DNA of 64,000 nucleotides from Bolinopsis microptera (taxonomy: Eukaryota > Ctenophora > Tentaculata > Lobata > Bolinopsidae), in NCBI RefSeq assembly GCF_026151205.1, contig NC_087084.1, positions 13,233,453-13,297,452 on the forward strand. Direction: 5' to 3'. Of this stretch, positions 39,301 through 50,979 are shown one piece after another. Below the pieces are notes generated by a model. The model worked only from the letters and a program-made list of their open reading frames with translations, had not been told where the DNA came from and ran no database searches. Numbering within the stretch: position 1 is the first letter of the stretch; every line of letters begins with the position of its first letter. The position numbers and the translations under genes were made by a program.

Positions 39301-42300
39301 CACTGTGTCCCTAGGGTTCGAATCTCTGTCTCACTACACCGAGGTCAGGATATGTTTGGCGAGTACTCTGTGCTACCTTTCCATGTTATTTTTACTAATC
39401 ACTTATTTTATTAATAACTTTATTAATAACTGCTATAACTCTTTGTCAAAGCAGAACATTGTTTGGGTCTGGCTAGAACTGGGAGAAGCTGGAAGTTTGT
39501 TCAGACACGTGGCGTAGCTTTCAAATATCCCAAAGTAAACTTGAACCCTAACTGCTACTAATCTAAAATGATTTATTAACCCAAGTTTATCAATGTGTTA
39601 GGTAGAAACAGACACTCTGCGTTTGTACGGAGCGGCAGCATTGGACGGGCTAGACAAGAACAACACTGTTAGCAATGTGGCAGCTATATCTCATATCTAC
39701 TTCAAGTTTATACCTTACGATAGTATTGTTCCTCACTTCCCTAAACTACGAGTCAGGTTTGGAAAAATAACATTTGATTAGTCGTATTCATAAAAAGTTA
39801 GTATTCATAAAAAGTTCCAGAGAATTTTGGTATGAAACCCAAAATTGTTCAACTTTTTATAAATACGGCTTAATATGCATTAGAATTGTTCGCTTTGAAT
39901 TAAATCGAAATTGCTGATTTCAAATCGTAATCACTTGATTAATCATCCAATTTCCAATATCCAATAATAACCTTGTAATTATTCCCAGGTTCCCTGCACT
40001 TCAAGGCCTCACCTTCTCCTTCTCCTCCATCTCCTCTCTCAAGCAGCTCAGTTCCCTAACCGCTGTTAGACGTCTTGACTTTATCTCCCTTTCTCCCGAG
40101 GGCAACCCTGTTACTAACTTCTCTCTTTGGAAGTAAGAAGGGATGGTGTTTGGGCTTTTTTTGTTTATAACAGCCATTCTCCTATGATCATGGTATGAAT
40201 GTCCGTTATGTAAAATTCTCTCACTCTTGTTTACGCTAATATATTGTAACTTACCCATGTGATAACTACTTGAATGTGATAACTATGTTCTCTTATGAGT
40301 CCTACATTTAGGGTGTGATTAACAGGTAAATAGTGGTGTGATAACTCCTGTTATCACACTCCAAGCAGTGATGAGACTGCTTAATATCAAACTATTCGTC
40401 AACAGAAGAAGCTATAATTATTGCACAGATTCTCTCATAGATTAGGTTAAGTAACTCTCCCTAATAATAATAATATCAAACTATTCGTCAGTAGAACATG
40501 TAACTATAATTATTGTCAAGATTCAAGTCACTCGACTATCTCCCCCTCTAGGTACTACTTACTGTACAGACTGTCCCACTTTAACCTACGTAAGATAAAC
40601 GAGGTAGACGTCAGTATGACTGACACAGTCCTGGCTGAGCAGCTCTTCTCCGAGCTGGGGAATGTTACTTTACAACAGTTCGATCTGAGTCGGATACTCG
40701 GCCTTCTTCCTGACGTTCGCAGGAAACAGGTTAGATTATAACGCGTTAGATGCCACGTGACGTCATAACACGTGACATCACAAGTTGTATAAAATCCTCG
40801 AATTTTCCCACAACGTTGGGCAAGAGGTCAAGCCTTTCTTCAGAATCTCTGATATTATTAAACACGTTGATCATGGTGCTATAATCCCGATTTTCTCCAG
40901 GTGTTAGGGCACTGTGATACCTTAGAACAAAAGAAAAACATTTCACAGAGACAGACTGAAGATCGTAGAAAACTGATAATTGCTTCGGAACAGAAAAACA
41001 GGCCCATTGGTAGGCAATCCTGCATTTATTACTTTGCTCTCTTCTGTCTCGTCTTCTTGACATTCTTTTTAAAGTCTGTACTGTTACTATTAGTATTATG
41101 ATTTTATTTTTATTTTGTTAAATTAATAGCTACACTTTCGTCGGATCTTTTCGACAAATCACTGTAGAATATGCTCATCACAAGATCTTAGTAATTAAAA
41201 TACTAATTAAAATGCTGATTAAAATACTAATTAAAATGCTAATTAAAAAATACCGATTGAATGCCGTATGAGGGCCCTATTGATCGTTCTGAGAACTCCG
41301 TTTTTAAAATAATGTTAGCACAGCATACTGAATTTGATGTAAACTTAAATCTATGCTTACCATCAACCATGCAAATCCTTTTTTCACATTAAAAACAGTG
41401 AAAGAAAAATTAAGCAACACATTTATATTTGCTAAAGCTGTTAAATTCGTTATACTACTTCTTATTCGCTCTTTGTCTCTGGAATTGAGTTGTATTTGTT
41501 TGTAGACTCGAACAAATTATGGACACCTTAATATGCGGTAGATAAATGCAACATTAGGGTGCGGCAATTAGAGACACCTTATGCGGTAGATAGAGGCAAC
41601 ATTAGGGTGCGGCAATTAGAGACACCTTATGCGACCTAGATAAATGCAACATTAGGGTGCGGCAATTAGAGACACCTTACGCGGTAGATAAATGCAACAT
41701 TAGGGTGCGGCAATTAGAGACACCTTATGCGGTAGATAGAGGCAACATTAGGGTGCGGCAATTAGAGACACCTTATGCGGTAGATATATGCAACATTAGG
41801 GTGCGGCAATTAGAGACACCTTATGCGGTAGATAGAGGCAACATTAGGGTGCGGCAATTAGAGACACCTTATGCGGTAGATAGAGGCAACATTAGGGTGC
41901 GGCAATTAGAGACACCTTATGCGGTAGATAGAGGCAACATTAGGGTGCGGCAATTAGAGACACCTTATGCGGTAGATAAATGCAACATTAGGGTGCGGCA
42001 ATTAGAGACACCTTATGCGGTAGATAGAGGCAACATTAGGGTGCGGCAATTAGAGACACCTTATAATGCGGTAGATAGAGGCAACATTAGGGTGCGGCAA
42101 TTAGAGACACCTTATGCGGTAGATAGAGGCAACATTAGGGTGCGGCAATTAGAGACACCTTATGCGGTAGATAGAGGCAACATTAGGGTGCGGCAATTAG
42201 AGACACCTTATGCGGTAGATAGAGGCAACATTAGGGTGCGGCAATTAGAGAATAGAGACACCTTATGCGGTAGATAAATGCAACATTAGGGTGCGGCAAA

Positions 42301-45300
42301 ATTCGCGAACCATGCGATCTCTCATCTCGTACCTTTTCTGATTTCTATTGCAAAATTGCAAGAATATATACGGCAGATAATGCGATCCCGCACGTAAATG
42401 TTGCCTCTGTATACGGTACTGGTAGATTTCGACTAGTCGTGTTTCTGTAGTTCTCGTACAAATCATGATACTATCCTTTCTCATGTTCTCCAGACATACG
42501 ACTGCACTGTTGGTATGTGTTTTGTGATATAGGGTCCTGATTGTTTAATCAGATTGTATTACACAGTTACAGTTTTAAGAGATCTTATTACACACAACCA
42601 ACACGTCACCGTATACATAGTAGTACTACTGCTAATATTGTTATACATTTTGTATCGTACACTGCAAATAAAACACAATAGATTATACAATCGCCAGAAG
42701 ACCCCGATCTAGATTTGTTGTCTATGTATAACTGACAGTAAACCCGCTTTTGGGGTCACGTCACTGCTCTTTTGTACACGCAATCAGACAAAGAGCCCAC
42801 ACTTCTGACTACATTACTTGTGACAGTGTATAGTGACACATGCTGTATATTGGAAGACAATGAGTCCTAGCCTGTATCATCACGTGACAATCACCTGTTA
42901 TCACGTGACAATCACGTGTTATGTATGTGGAATTCATTAGAGTCCTGCCAAGCAATTCATCTAGCAATTCAGTATGTGTCTTTAACGCACTTAGGTCCTA
43001 GGATCATGATTGTAACAGTGTGTTACTGTGTGCACTTGATGCACGTTATTATGTGCACATGCACCAATACTGTGCACTTAGTTGTGAGCTGGTCTGAGAC
43101 TATTCTTACTATCCCTTATTGTGGCAAGGTGTCATTTAATTTAATGATTAATTGCCACTTGAGGCAATATTATACAGGTGCGGTGAAATTGTGAAAATAG
43201 TGCGATCCTGCCTCCCTCACCTGCCTAAAATTGTTTTATGTGCGAAAAAATGTGGAGGAAAAAACACCGGGATTAAGCTGAACAATTTGGAAAATTTACA
43301 GCCTTTGGCTTTAGGTACTCCCAGGTTGGATCATTCATCAGCGTAGTAATTATAGTACATAATAACGTTGCCTTATACGATTGTTAAGTTTAACACAGCA
43401 AATAATTTAAAAGGTTAATGTCTTTAAATACTGAGTTTCCATTCGATTAAACTGTATAATTCTAGAATTACCCTCATCACATACATAATATAGAAGGTTT
43501 TACTATTAGATGGGCAGGAATCAGGATAACAGGGCTAGTTGAGCATATACAATAGACTATGAGCATACTTGAGGCAGAGTATTATTGTAACTTTACAACA
43601 TTAGATTCCAATATTATTATTATAATATACTGTGCACTTAGTTGTCGGCTATATGTGGTGTTAGCAAGGTGTTCATAAACATAATAATACTATAATAATA
43701 TGATTTGTTAATTATGCTTTTCTGGGTTGCTAGATTTATTATGCTATATAACTCCTTCGATCTTCAAGCGGTCTGGTTAATTAACTAAGCCACCACACCA
43801 TAAGTTAACTATAACAAATCATTACGTTCTGTAATTGTGAGAACCACAGTCCACAGAAGTTGAAGTACCATTTGTGGTACTTGATTTGCACTCAAGTGTT
43901 GGCTCTTCCTAAAGAGATGTCTCAGTATTAATCACCTTCTCAAATTTGTTCAGTTTTTCTCTAACCATGTTCAATTCTAGCAGTTTTATTAAATTTATCG
44001 GCTCATTATAAAACTGCAGAGTCCTTACCAATTAAATTGCCACGTGTACAGGCCTACAGTTCTATACCTCAGCGCAAAACCTCTCAGAGAAACTCAATAC
44101 GGGGCTGTATTGTCCATGTTACTCGCTCAGTACACGTCTTTGTTACAGAAAGAAAGAAAAAACTAGAATATCACTAGTATAGCCCTACATAGAATATCAC
44201 TAGTATAGCCCTACATAGAATATCACTAGCCTCGGATGAAACGTGCTTCTTACAGCGATTATAATTTGCCCTTTTTCAATGACGAAAGATCTTGCTCTTT
44301 ATAGACAAAGATAATTCAGTTTAATCTAGCACCCCGCTTTGAGCGGGCGGCTTATGACGTTCACAATTTACTAAAAAATAAAGGGATAGTACAGACTTTA
44401 TATTGTCCAGCCTGCTGTTTTGTGTTATTATTACACTGAGTTTAAAAGATTAGGCGCGCTGGTCAGTGTAGTTAAAATTGCTTATGAGTAGTCGTTATGA
44501 GTCTTAAAAATTACACGTCTTATTTATTCGTATTATAGAGCAAAAATTCGTAAAGAACAAAACTATTAAGTTCTAACAAAACATATTTATAACATTTTTA
44601 TAATATTTATTTAACATTTTTATTTAACATTTTTGTAACATTTTTGTAACATTTTTGTAACATTATGTAGCATATCCCGAAAGTAAGTAACATTGTTTCC
44701 CATCAGGGACAGAGTCACTGAACGTATCAGCGTTAGTGTATAATACAGTAACTAGACCTAAAAGCGCTAAACCTTCTGATAAAGTTACCAGCGCTACCTC
44801 CCAAATACTCGACGAGGTTTGAAATTTGATCTGTGATTTGTTAATGAACTGAAATATTTAATTGAAATTACGCCATGAGCTGATAATTACCCTCGGTAAT
44901 TACTTATAACTGTAGTAACTAATATATGAGTAATATTATGATCTAAAATGACATCTGGAGCTTGTTAAATTGTAAAGACTAATAAATTACACTTTTTTAC
45001 CACCTCTGACTTAATTATAAATTAAAATTAAAAATCTAATTAGCAAATTGAACAGCTGCTTTAAATTATATAACTATTACTGTAAGTTACATTATACATT
45101 ATCCATTATACATTATACATTATACATTATACATTATACATTGTACATTATCCAGATAGTAGCGTCAGCTATATCACGACAGAACAAGCTGACTGCACTA
45201 GAGAAAGTGTGGAACAGTGTTCTGAGGGACACAGTCCGGGCAGCCACTAACGATTTTACCTGTTTGTCATCAACCGTGGACAAGGCTCTGTCTCAGATAC

Positions 45301-45311
45301 AGGACACGTGA
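36315..45311 (+). CDS. LRRC49: leucine-rich repeat-containing protein 49 (start exon missing)
   Basis: Exons 36315-36354 (tentative), 36488-36618, 37054-37178, 37648-38252, 38691-38864, 39158-39343, 39602-39756, 39989-40132, 40552-40729, 40901-41009, 44707-44816 and 45156-45311 join in phase to about 700 residues; human LRRC49 has about 686. Exon 37648-38252 holds the SDS22-like leucine-rich repeats (LRLLNFQHNSIARIQ, LIFLDLYDNRIEEISGLSTL, LDVLDLHGNQIKELENLNHL). The C-terminal part matches the family region ELALDGNPF, ERRMAS, FSLWKYYLLYRLSHF and the final short helix. LRRC49 is reported as a component or regulator of the tubulin polyglutamylase complex that adds glutamate chains to microtubules at cilia and centrosomes. 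The acceptor at 38690 (ctttatcaag) is weak. The 3.7-kb intron 41010-44706 holds a 48-bp minisatellite. Confidence 0.9.
41535..42298. repeat. 48-bp minisatellite in LRRC49 intron
   Basis: About 16 copies of a 48-bp unit beginning near gcggtagatagaggcaacat. Because 48 is a multiple of three, an apparent ORF repeats RQLETPYAVDRGNIRV through the array; it has no support as a gene. Unit variants differ at aaatgc against agaggc. Confidence 0.9.
42300..44706. other. remainder of the large LRRC49 intron
   Basis: No gene supported. A 26-bp unit (around tatcactagtatagccctac) repeats up to three times near 44165-44230, and aacatttttgt repeats near 44600-44665. Confidence 0.4.
45085..45155. repeat. (cattata)n repeat abutting the last LRRC49 acceptor
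   Basis: Repeated cattata/attatacatt units run up to tatccag, the acceptor of the terminal exon. It is another simple repeat directly at an intron end. Confidence 0.8.
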
Positions 45312-46112
45312 CTGTGACATGTAACGTGACGTCATCACACCACGTGACGTTATTAATTCGCCTGGTATCATTGCTCAAGACCTAGACCTCATGTGACGTC
45401 ACAGTGCAGATGACGTCATGATGACGTCATGATAGTAGACAATTGCTACCCATCTGATACGTGTCCTCTGATCTTCAGACTTTTCATTATTATATTATCT
45501 TAAATTATTGAGATTTACTAATATCATATAAGTTGTTTGAAATGGGGGGCAAATGATTTTTGTTAGGCCAGACTTCAGATAGTAACCTTAACCATGTTTT
45601 TAATCAGAAAAGCACTAGTTTGCTAGTTTGATAGTTTGCTAGTCATTGCCTGTCTTACTACCAGTATAACCAATATTTGTACATAAAAGTATCCCTATGG
45701 TACTATCATAACCTTACATAATGTAAATATGTAATACTAATGATTCAATATTACATAATTTTTAGTTTGTATATATTGTTGTATCATATATATTATTTGA
45801 TAAACTTTATATTTACAGCACATTTTATTGATTTCATTTCATGCATTGTATAATCTATAGAGCTATAGTAGTTCCAATTGTAAGTAAGTTTAACATGTAA
45901 CATGTAAGTCTGTCACTTGCACTTGTCCTAAGTTATAATCCAATAACATGCCAACAGTATCCAAATCTAAAGTAAAACCTCCATTATAAGACTATAGCAT
46001 GTAAAGCATATTTCCCACTATTCTTCAACATCTAATTATATTAATAATAAATTGCGCTAACAAGAGCCCATAACCCACACACCCCAGTAACAACACCCAG
46101 ATCCCCCAAGGT
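45312..46112. other. intergenic between LRRC49 and the RING protein gene
   Basis: LRRC49 3' flank with repeated cacgtgac/gacgtcatgatgacgtcat motifs at 45325-45430 (CRE-like tgacgtca cores), then AT-rich DNA. The closely spaced palindromic tgacgtca cores could be regulatory, but nothing proves it. Confidence 0.35.
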
Positions 46113-49100
46113 ATGGATAACGCGGATCTAGAGTCCCTAAAACTGGTTCCCGGTCGTCTGAATCCCAAGTTCTCAGCGTCCCTAACAGAGTACAATGTGT
46201 TACTCAGCAGTGCGGCTACACAAGTGCGGGTAGAAGGCCTGACTGCAGATAGTGGAGCTAGTTACAGTGTTAAAGGTGCTGAGGGGGAACGAACTGTGCC
46301 GCTTAATGAGGGTATCAACTACGTTCACATTGAGGTCTCCGCTATTGACGGCACCACCAAAAATTACACAATAACTGTCACTAAACTAGCTGCTAACCTA
46401 GCTGAGCTGCTAAATCTGAATCTGGTTCCTGGCAGGTTAGACAGAGCGTACCAGAAGAAGATAAGTGAGTATTACGCTACACTTGGGTGGGCGGTTAATC
46501 AGGTGACAGTGAAGCCGGTGAAGCAGGACCCTAAGATGACGGTGGATATAGACGGGAACCCTCCAGCGACTCCAGTACAGCTGCAGAGCATGGAGACCAC
46601 AGTTAAAATCAATGTTTTGTCCCCAGATCAAAGTACCACGAAAGTCTACACGCTGCACCTGCTGAAAGAGGATACTGGTTACAGACCAGAGACCGCTAAG
46701 ACTGATTTGTTGTGTGGAGTTTGCTCGAGTTTGTATCAGTGCCCAAGGAGACTGCTCCAGTGTTCTCACAGTTTCTGTACGGTTTGTCTGGCTGTGAGTC
46801 AGCGGACTGATAAGAAATGCCCAACGTGCAGCGCTCCCCCACCCGTTGATCCACCGTTTGATGATGTTGACAGTGAGCTGCGTGAAAAACTCCTCTCTGT
46901 GGAAGTGCTGTGTTTTTATTGCGGCACTGGTGTGGGTAGTCCCGGACTCTTAGAACACGCTGTGGAATGTTCTGAGAGACTGGTCACGTGTCCCACATGT
47001 GATCAAGACGTGAAATACAGCACTTTAGAACACAGTGATTGCACTGCGTCTTGTAAACTGTGCGGAAAGAAGTACTTGGCGGAGGAGGAGGATATCCATT
47101 CTAAGATGTGCCTTCAGGGAGAAAGTCTTCCAAACATTGAGCTCACAGATTACAAGGCAGGAGTCAGTGATTGGGAAAAGAAGTTGAGAGTTGATACCGC
47201 AGATGATTTCAAAGAGCTTTATGAATCGGGGGAGAAGTGGGAGAAGGAGTACCACAAAGTTCGCTCCACCACTTCTGATGTCGTTGAAGTGAAGAAGAGG
47301 TTGGAAAGTGCTGCCCATGCCTATGCTAATGCTGTAGTTGCAAACTCCAAATCTTATAATGCACATAGCAGATTAGGTATTGTGTTGGAAGAGATTCATT
47401 ATGTTGAGGATTTGATGGCAAAGCTAAAAAAGGAAAAGGTTGACGCATCAGCATCAAATAAGGAAGCAAAGGACAGCAGCAAGTTCGAAGAAATTGACGC
47501 TATTTGCCAATTACATGGAGTAGCTAAAACAGCACCACTCAGTGAAAAACTCAAGGCAATCGACATGGAGTACCATTCGTTAAAAGAAAAAGGAGACTCC
47601 TTCAGAGCTGATCGAGTTCAAGAACTTTACGCCTGGAAATCCAAACAGGCTACAACAGCAGAAAAGATTTCGCTCATAGCTGGAAGTGATGAAACATACC
47701 TCGGCAAGGCAGGGAGAAAGTACGAGGACGCAGTATCAAAGGAACCTTCCTCGTTTAGTTGCAATTACTTGCTGGGATGGAGCTACCTCCAACAGTTCAG
47801 ATATGAAGAAGCAGTTACAAGATTCCGGGTCTGTATCGGTGCCAAACCTCTCCTCAAACATGTTAGATATTTGCTGGGGATAGCGTTGTCAAAGTGTCCT
47901 GGAGATGATCACGAGGATGAAGCTATCAGGTATCTCAAGCAGGGGGTACTGTCTTACCAACACTGGATATCATGCCAGAAAAGAGAGGGGGCTAACAGAA
48001 GTCAAGTAATGGCAGCTGAAACTGAGTTCTCATTATACAAACCTCAATATTTGCGTGGCTTCATATATCTTGCTCGACTCACGGATAGTAAGGAGGAGAA
48101 GAGAAAACTATTGCTTTCAGTAGTCTACTTGGTGCCAAGAATCCTTCAAACTTTGGAGCAAAGAGGCCAAACCTACAAGAGCATAGAGGCCGTTCAGTTT
48201 TCTGCCATGGATAAACTTCTCTCAATCGTGGAAAAGGACGAAATACAGACGTTTTGTAAGAGACTTAGTGCTCTTTTATCTAAAAGTCCCGACTCAGGGA
48301 ACAGAAAGCTACTTGAGCTACAAGTTGAGACTAGCAAGAAGTGTGTCGTGGTAGAAGCAAGCAATGGTCAGTCTCTCACCACTCTTGGAGATTCGTTGCT
48401 AACCTTGTATGAGATGACTGATTCGAAAACACTGTTGAAAGAGTCAGAACAGTGTTTCCGTGCTGCTATTCAAGTTGAGGGCAAGGCGATCAAGTCTGAA
48501 GCCGTTCCCGAGCAAGTGAAAGAAATGCAGTGGTATAAAGAGAAAACTGGTGTTAAATCTCCCCCTGCTGCAGCTGGAAAGGGGGCCAGGGGAGGTCCTG
48601 CTAAAAGAGGAGCCCCCGCTGCGAGAGGTGCTGCAAAGGGAGGTGCAGCAAGAGGTGGTGCAGCAAGAGGTGGTGCAGCAGCTGGGAAAGGTGCAGCACG
48701 TGGCCGTGGTGGAGCTAGAGGCGCTGCAGCAGGAGCAGCACGTGGAGGCAAAGCTGCACACAGTTGTGTCCCTGCTAAGGGTGGTAAGGAAGAAAAGAAA
48801 CCAGAGACAGAGCCAGGGAATGAAACAGGTCCTTTAAACGAGAAGAGTGCTGGACCCAGATTAGGGCTGGCCAGAGTGTTGAGTCTGAATGATGGAAATA
48901 ACGTTGAGGAGAGGAAGGCACTTTATAACGAGGTTATTGTGATAGCGAGTGGTTTACATGATGCGTATATTGAACTGGGTGAGCTGTGTCGGGGCACCAT
49001 GGAGGCTGTGGATGTTTACGATAAGTTCCCCTTCAGCGAGGAGTTGACATTCGATGATGCGTACATTTTTGGAGAAATGGTTCAAATTCTTATGAAGCTG

Positions 49101-49304
49101 GAGGAATTTGATGATCCCCGACTGGAGAAGTCCCTGATGGGATATGGAAGTGTCATGGGGTGGAACAGCCTGGAATCCTACGTTCCAAAGCTTGAGAATG
49201 CTTTTAAAACAGCTTTGTTGAGGAACGTGTATTGTCATGTCAACAAGAAATGCGCGGAGGATGATGATGTTAAGCAGTATTTCAAGATTAAACTGTGGAA
49301 CTGA
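46113..49304 (+). CDS. cadherin-like beta-sandwich/RING/TRAF-type zinc/TPR-like protein, single exon
   Basis: One uninterrupted frame of 1,063 codons; the ATG is the first in frame after a TAA 42 bases upstream. Residues 1-95 and about 98-190 are two copies of a domain starting LxxLxLVPGRL and ending in TKNYTITV or TKVYTLHL, the pattern of cadherin-like beta-sandwich domains (PF12733 type). Residues about 199-240 form a C3HC4 RING (CGVC, CSHSFCTVCL, CPTC). Further Cys/His pairs up to about 332 resemble TRAF-type zinc fingers. From about 390 to 800 the protein is helical with TPR-like repeats (LGWSYLQQFRYEEAVTRF). About 815-890 is a low-complexity Ala/Gly/Arg tract, then a conserved-looking helical C-terminus. 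A RING suggests ubiquitin-ligase activity, but this is inference. I know no named orthologue. It lacks introns, unlike its neighbours. Confidence 0.9.
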   Translation: MDNADLESLKLVPGRLNPKFSASLTEYNVLLSSAATQVRVEGLTADSGASYSVKGAEGERTVPLNEGINYVHIEVSAIDGTTKNYTITVTKLAANLAELLNLNLVPGRLDRAYQKKISEYYATLGWAVNQVTVKPVKQDPKMTVDIDGNPPATPVQLQSMETTVKINVLSPDQSTTKVYTLHLLKEDTGYRPETAKTDLLCGVCSSLYQCPRRLLQCSHSFCTVCLAVSQRTDKKCPTCSAPPPVDPPFDDVDSELREKLLSVEVLCFYCGTGVGSPGLLEHAVECSERLVTCPTCDQDVKYSTLEHSDCTASCKLCGKKYLAEEEDIHSKMCLQGESLPNIELTDYKAGVSDWEKKLRVDTADDFKELYESGEKWEKEYHKVRSTTSDVVEVKKRLESAAHAYANAVVANSKSYNAHSRLGIVLEEIHYVEDLMAKLKKEKVDASASNKEAKDSSKFEEIDAICQLHGVAKTAPLSEKLKAIDMEYHSLKEKGDSFRADRVQELYAWKSKQATTAEKISLIAGSDETYLGKAGRKYEDAVSKEPSSFSCNYLLGWSYLQQFRYEEAVTRFRVCIGAKPLLKHVRYLLGIALSKCPGDDHEDEAIRYLKQGVLSYQHWISCQKREGANRSQVMAAETEFSLYKPQYLRGFIYLARLTDSKEEKRKLLLSVVYLVPRILQTLEQRGQTYKSIEAVQFSAMDKLLSIVEKDEIQTFCKRLSALLSKSPDSGNRKLLELQVETSKKCVVVEASNGQSLTTLGDSLLTLYEMTDSKTLLKESEQCFRAAIQVEGKAIKSEAVPEQVKEMQWYKEKTGVKSPPAAAGKGARGGPAKRGAPAARGAAKGGAARGGAARGGAAAGKGAARGRGGARGAAAGAARGGKAAHSCVPAKGGKEEKKPETEPGNETGPLNEKSAGPRLGLARVLSLNDGNNVEERKALYNEVIVIASGLHDAYIELGELCRGTMEAVDVYDKFPFSEELTFDDAYIFGEMVQILMKLEEFDDPRLEKSLMGYGSVMGWNSLESYVPKLENAFKTALLRNVYCHVNKKCAEDDDVKQYFKIKLWN

Positions 49305-50273
49305 AATGTTGTTATCTTCTGGTAAACTGTAACTTAGAATAGGTTAGATTAGGAGATTATTTTCCAGGGAACTTGTTCTGTATTAGTTAACTTTGCATGT
49401 GTGATTCATTATGATTACATATTATATAATAATATGCTAATTTTGCACTTTAAAACTTGAATAGAATTCAGTACCTTGAGTGAACTTTGTGTCACCCAAG
49501 TATTTTTGTTAAGAGTAAAAAAATGTTATTAATTTCGTTACAATCGTTACTCAGTCCATATTGTAAATATTCAATAATTTATATTAATGGTAAGTTTAAA
49601 TGTAAATAATTTTTATTGAACTTGTTAAGCATTTTGTACAGGTGTGTTTATTTTCAGCTCAAAGTTTGTCAGTCTTAAATTATTCAACCACAATGGTTTA
49701 TGGTTATAATAATATATATTTATTTCCCAATTGAATATTGTAGATATTTTTGTAAATAAGAATATTAAATTTAAATCAGTATAATACATATCAAATTTTT
49801 ACATTTTTCTACGGATTGAGAATAATTATTATCAGGAATGAAATTCGCTTTATACTTTTTTCGAACCAGCTTGTGTTTAATTACAATGAATCAAATCTCA
49901 CACAATAATATTGTATTGAAAACAATATGAAGGTCGATGGTCATAAAAAACAACACCTTTTTTGATTTCAACAAAGTTGCATTTTCTTGCCCGCCCGTAA
50001 AGCCGTAACAATATGACCGACTAAACATTCACTCCCACCCAAAAATTAAAAAGCAGACTATAACATGGTAATAATAAGACAATCAAGTAAAAACACACAA
50101 GTTTAGATTGTAGACTGTTAACAATTGCTACATATTGGCACAGTATTACTACAGTTTTATAAGTATAACAAGAAACAAGTGTAAGACCACTATGTAAATT
50201 ACAGGTACCCATGACAGCAGGTATCACTATTAGTATTAGTCTATCATATTATATTGTGTTAGTCATCAACAGT

Positions 50274-50304
<31 letters not shown>

Positions 50305-50979
50305 GAATTACTAGAAATTAGTTGGGTAATTATTTAGCAGCTTAGAAAACTTACAGTAAGCTCAGTAAACATTTACTTTGAATAGAACTCTGGTGACCTC
50401 AGAATTTTTCAGAATTTTGAATATTTTAGATAGTTTGTCTTTCAAAGAAATGTGGCCCGTAATAAATATATTTGCCACTCATTATAGAAACACAAAAGAT
50501 TAAGCTATAACACGATTATAGGTAATACTGAGTCCGACACATTTTATTTGCTACGCTAGATGCTGTTAAGCTGTTAGTTTCGTCAAATGCTTGCCAAGCT
50601 CGTGTGTTAATGTTCACAGTAGCTATACACTAGGGTGTGCCTCTGATAGTTGACATGGACAGTCAGTCAATTCAGGTGCTAACAAGGGAGGCATCAATAA
50701 TACACACTCACTTAAAAAAGTGTCACCAGGAAAAGTTAGTAACTTTGTCATAAGTAACCGAAAGGTGTTACTGAAAGGTGTTACTGAAAGGTGTTACTGA
50801 AAGGTGTTACTGATTTAACCACAAGGTAATAACTCAGCTAATTAAAACAACACATACTGGACCTGGCAAAATTCCAACTGTTCCACTAATACAGTCACCA
50901 TGTCTGGGGCCTGCTTAACATTTGTTACATGTAATGTTTTGTAAAACTTGTTTCTAAAACTCTCTTTAACATGTAGAAT
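49305..50979. other. intergenic between the RING gene and GALNT
   Basis: AT-rich sequence without supported genes. It contains a (GTT)10 run at 50274-50303 and four copies of gaaaggtgttact at about 50758-50812. Confidence 0.5.

Noticed and set aside
41657-42277. 206-codon ORF repeating RQLETPYAVDRGNIRV
   Set aside because: It is a translation of a 48-bp minisatellite inside an LRRC49 intron; the unit is a multiple of three and lacks stops, so the ORF is automatic.
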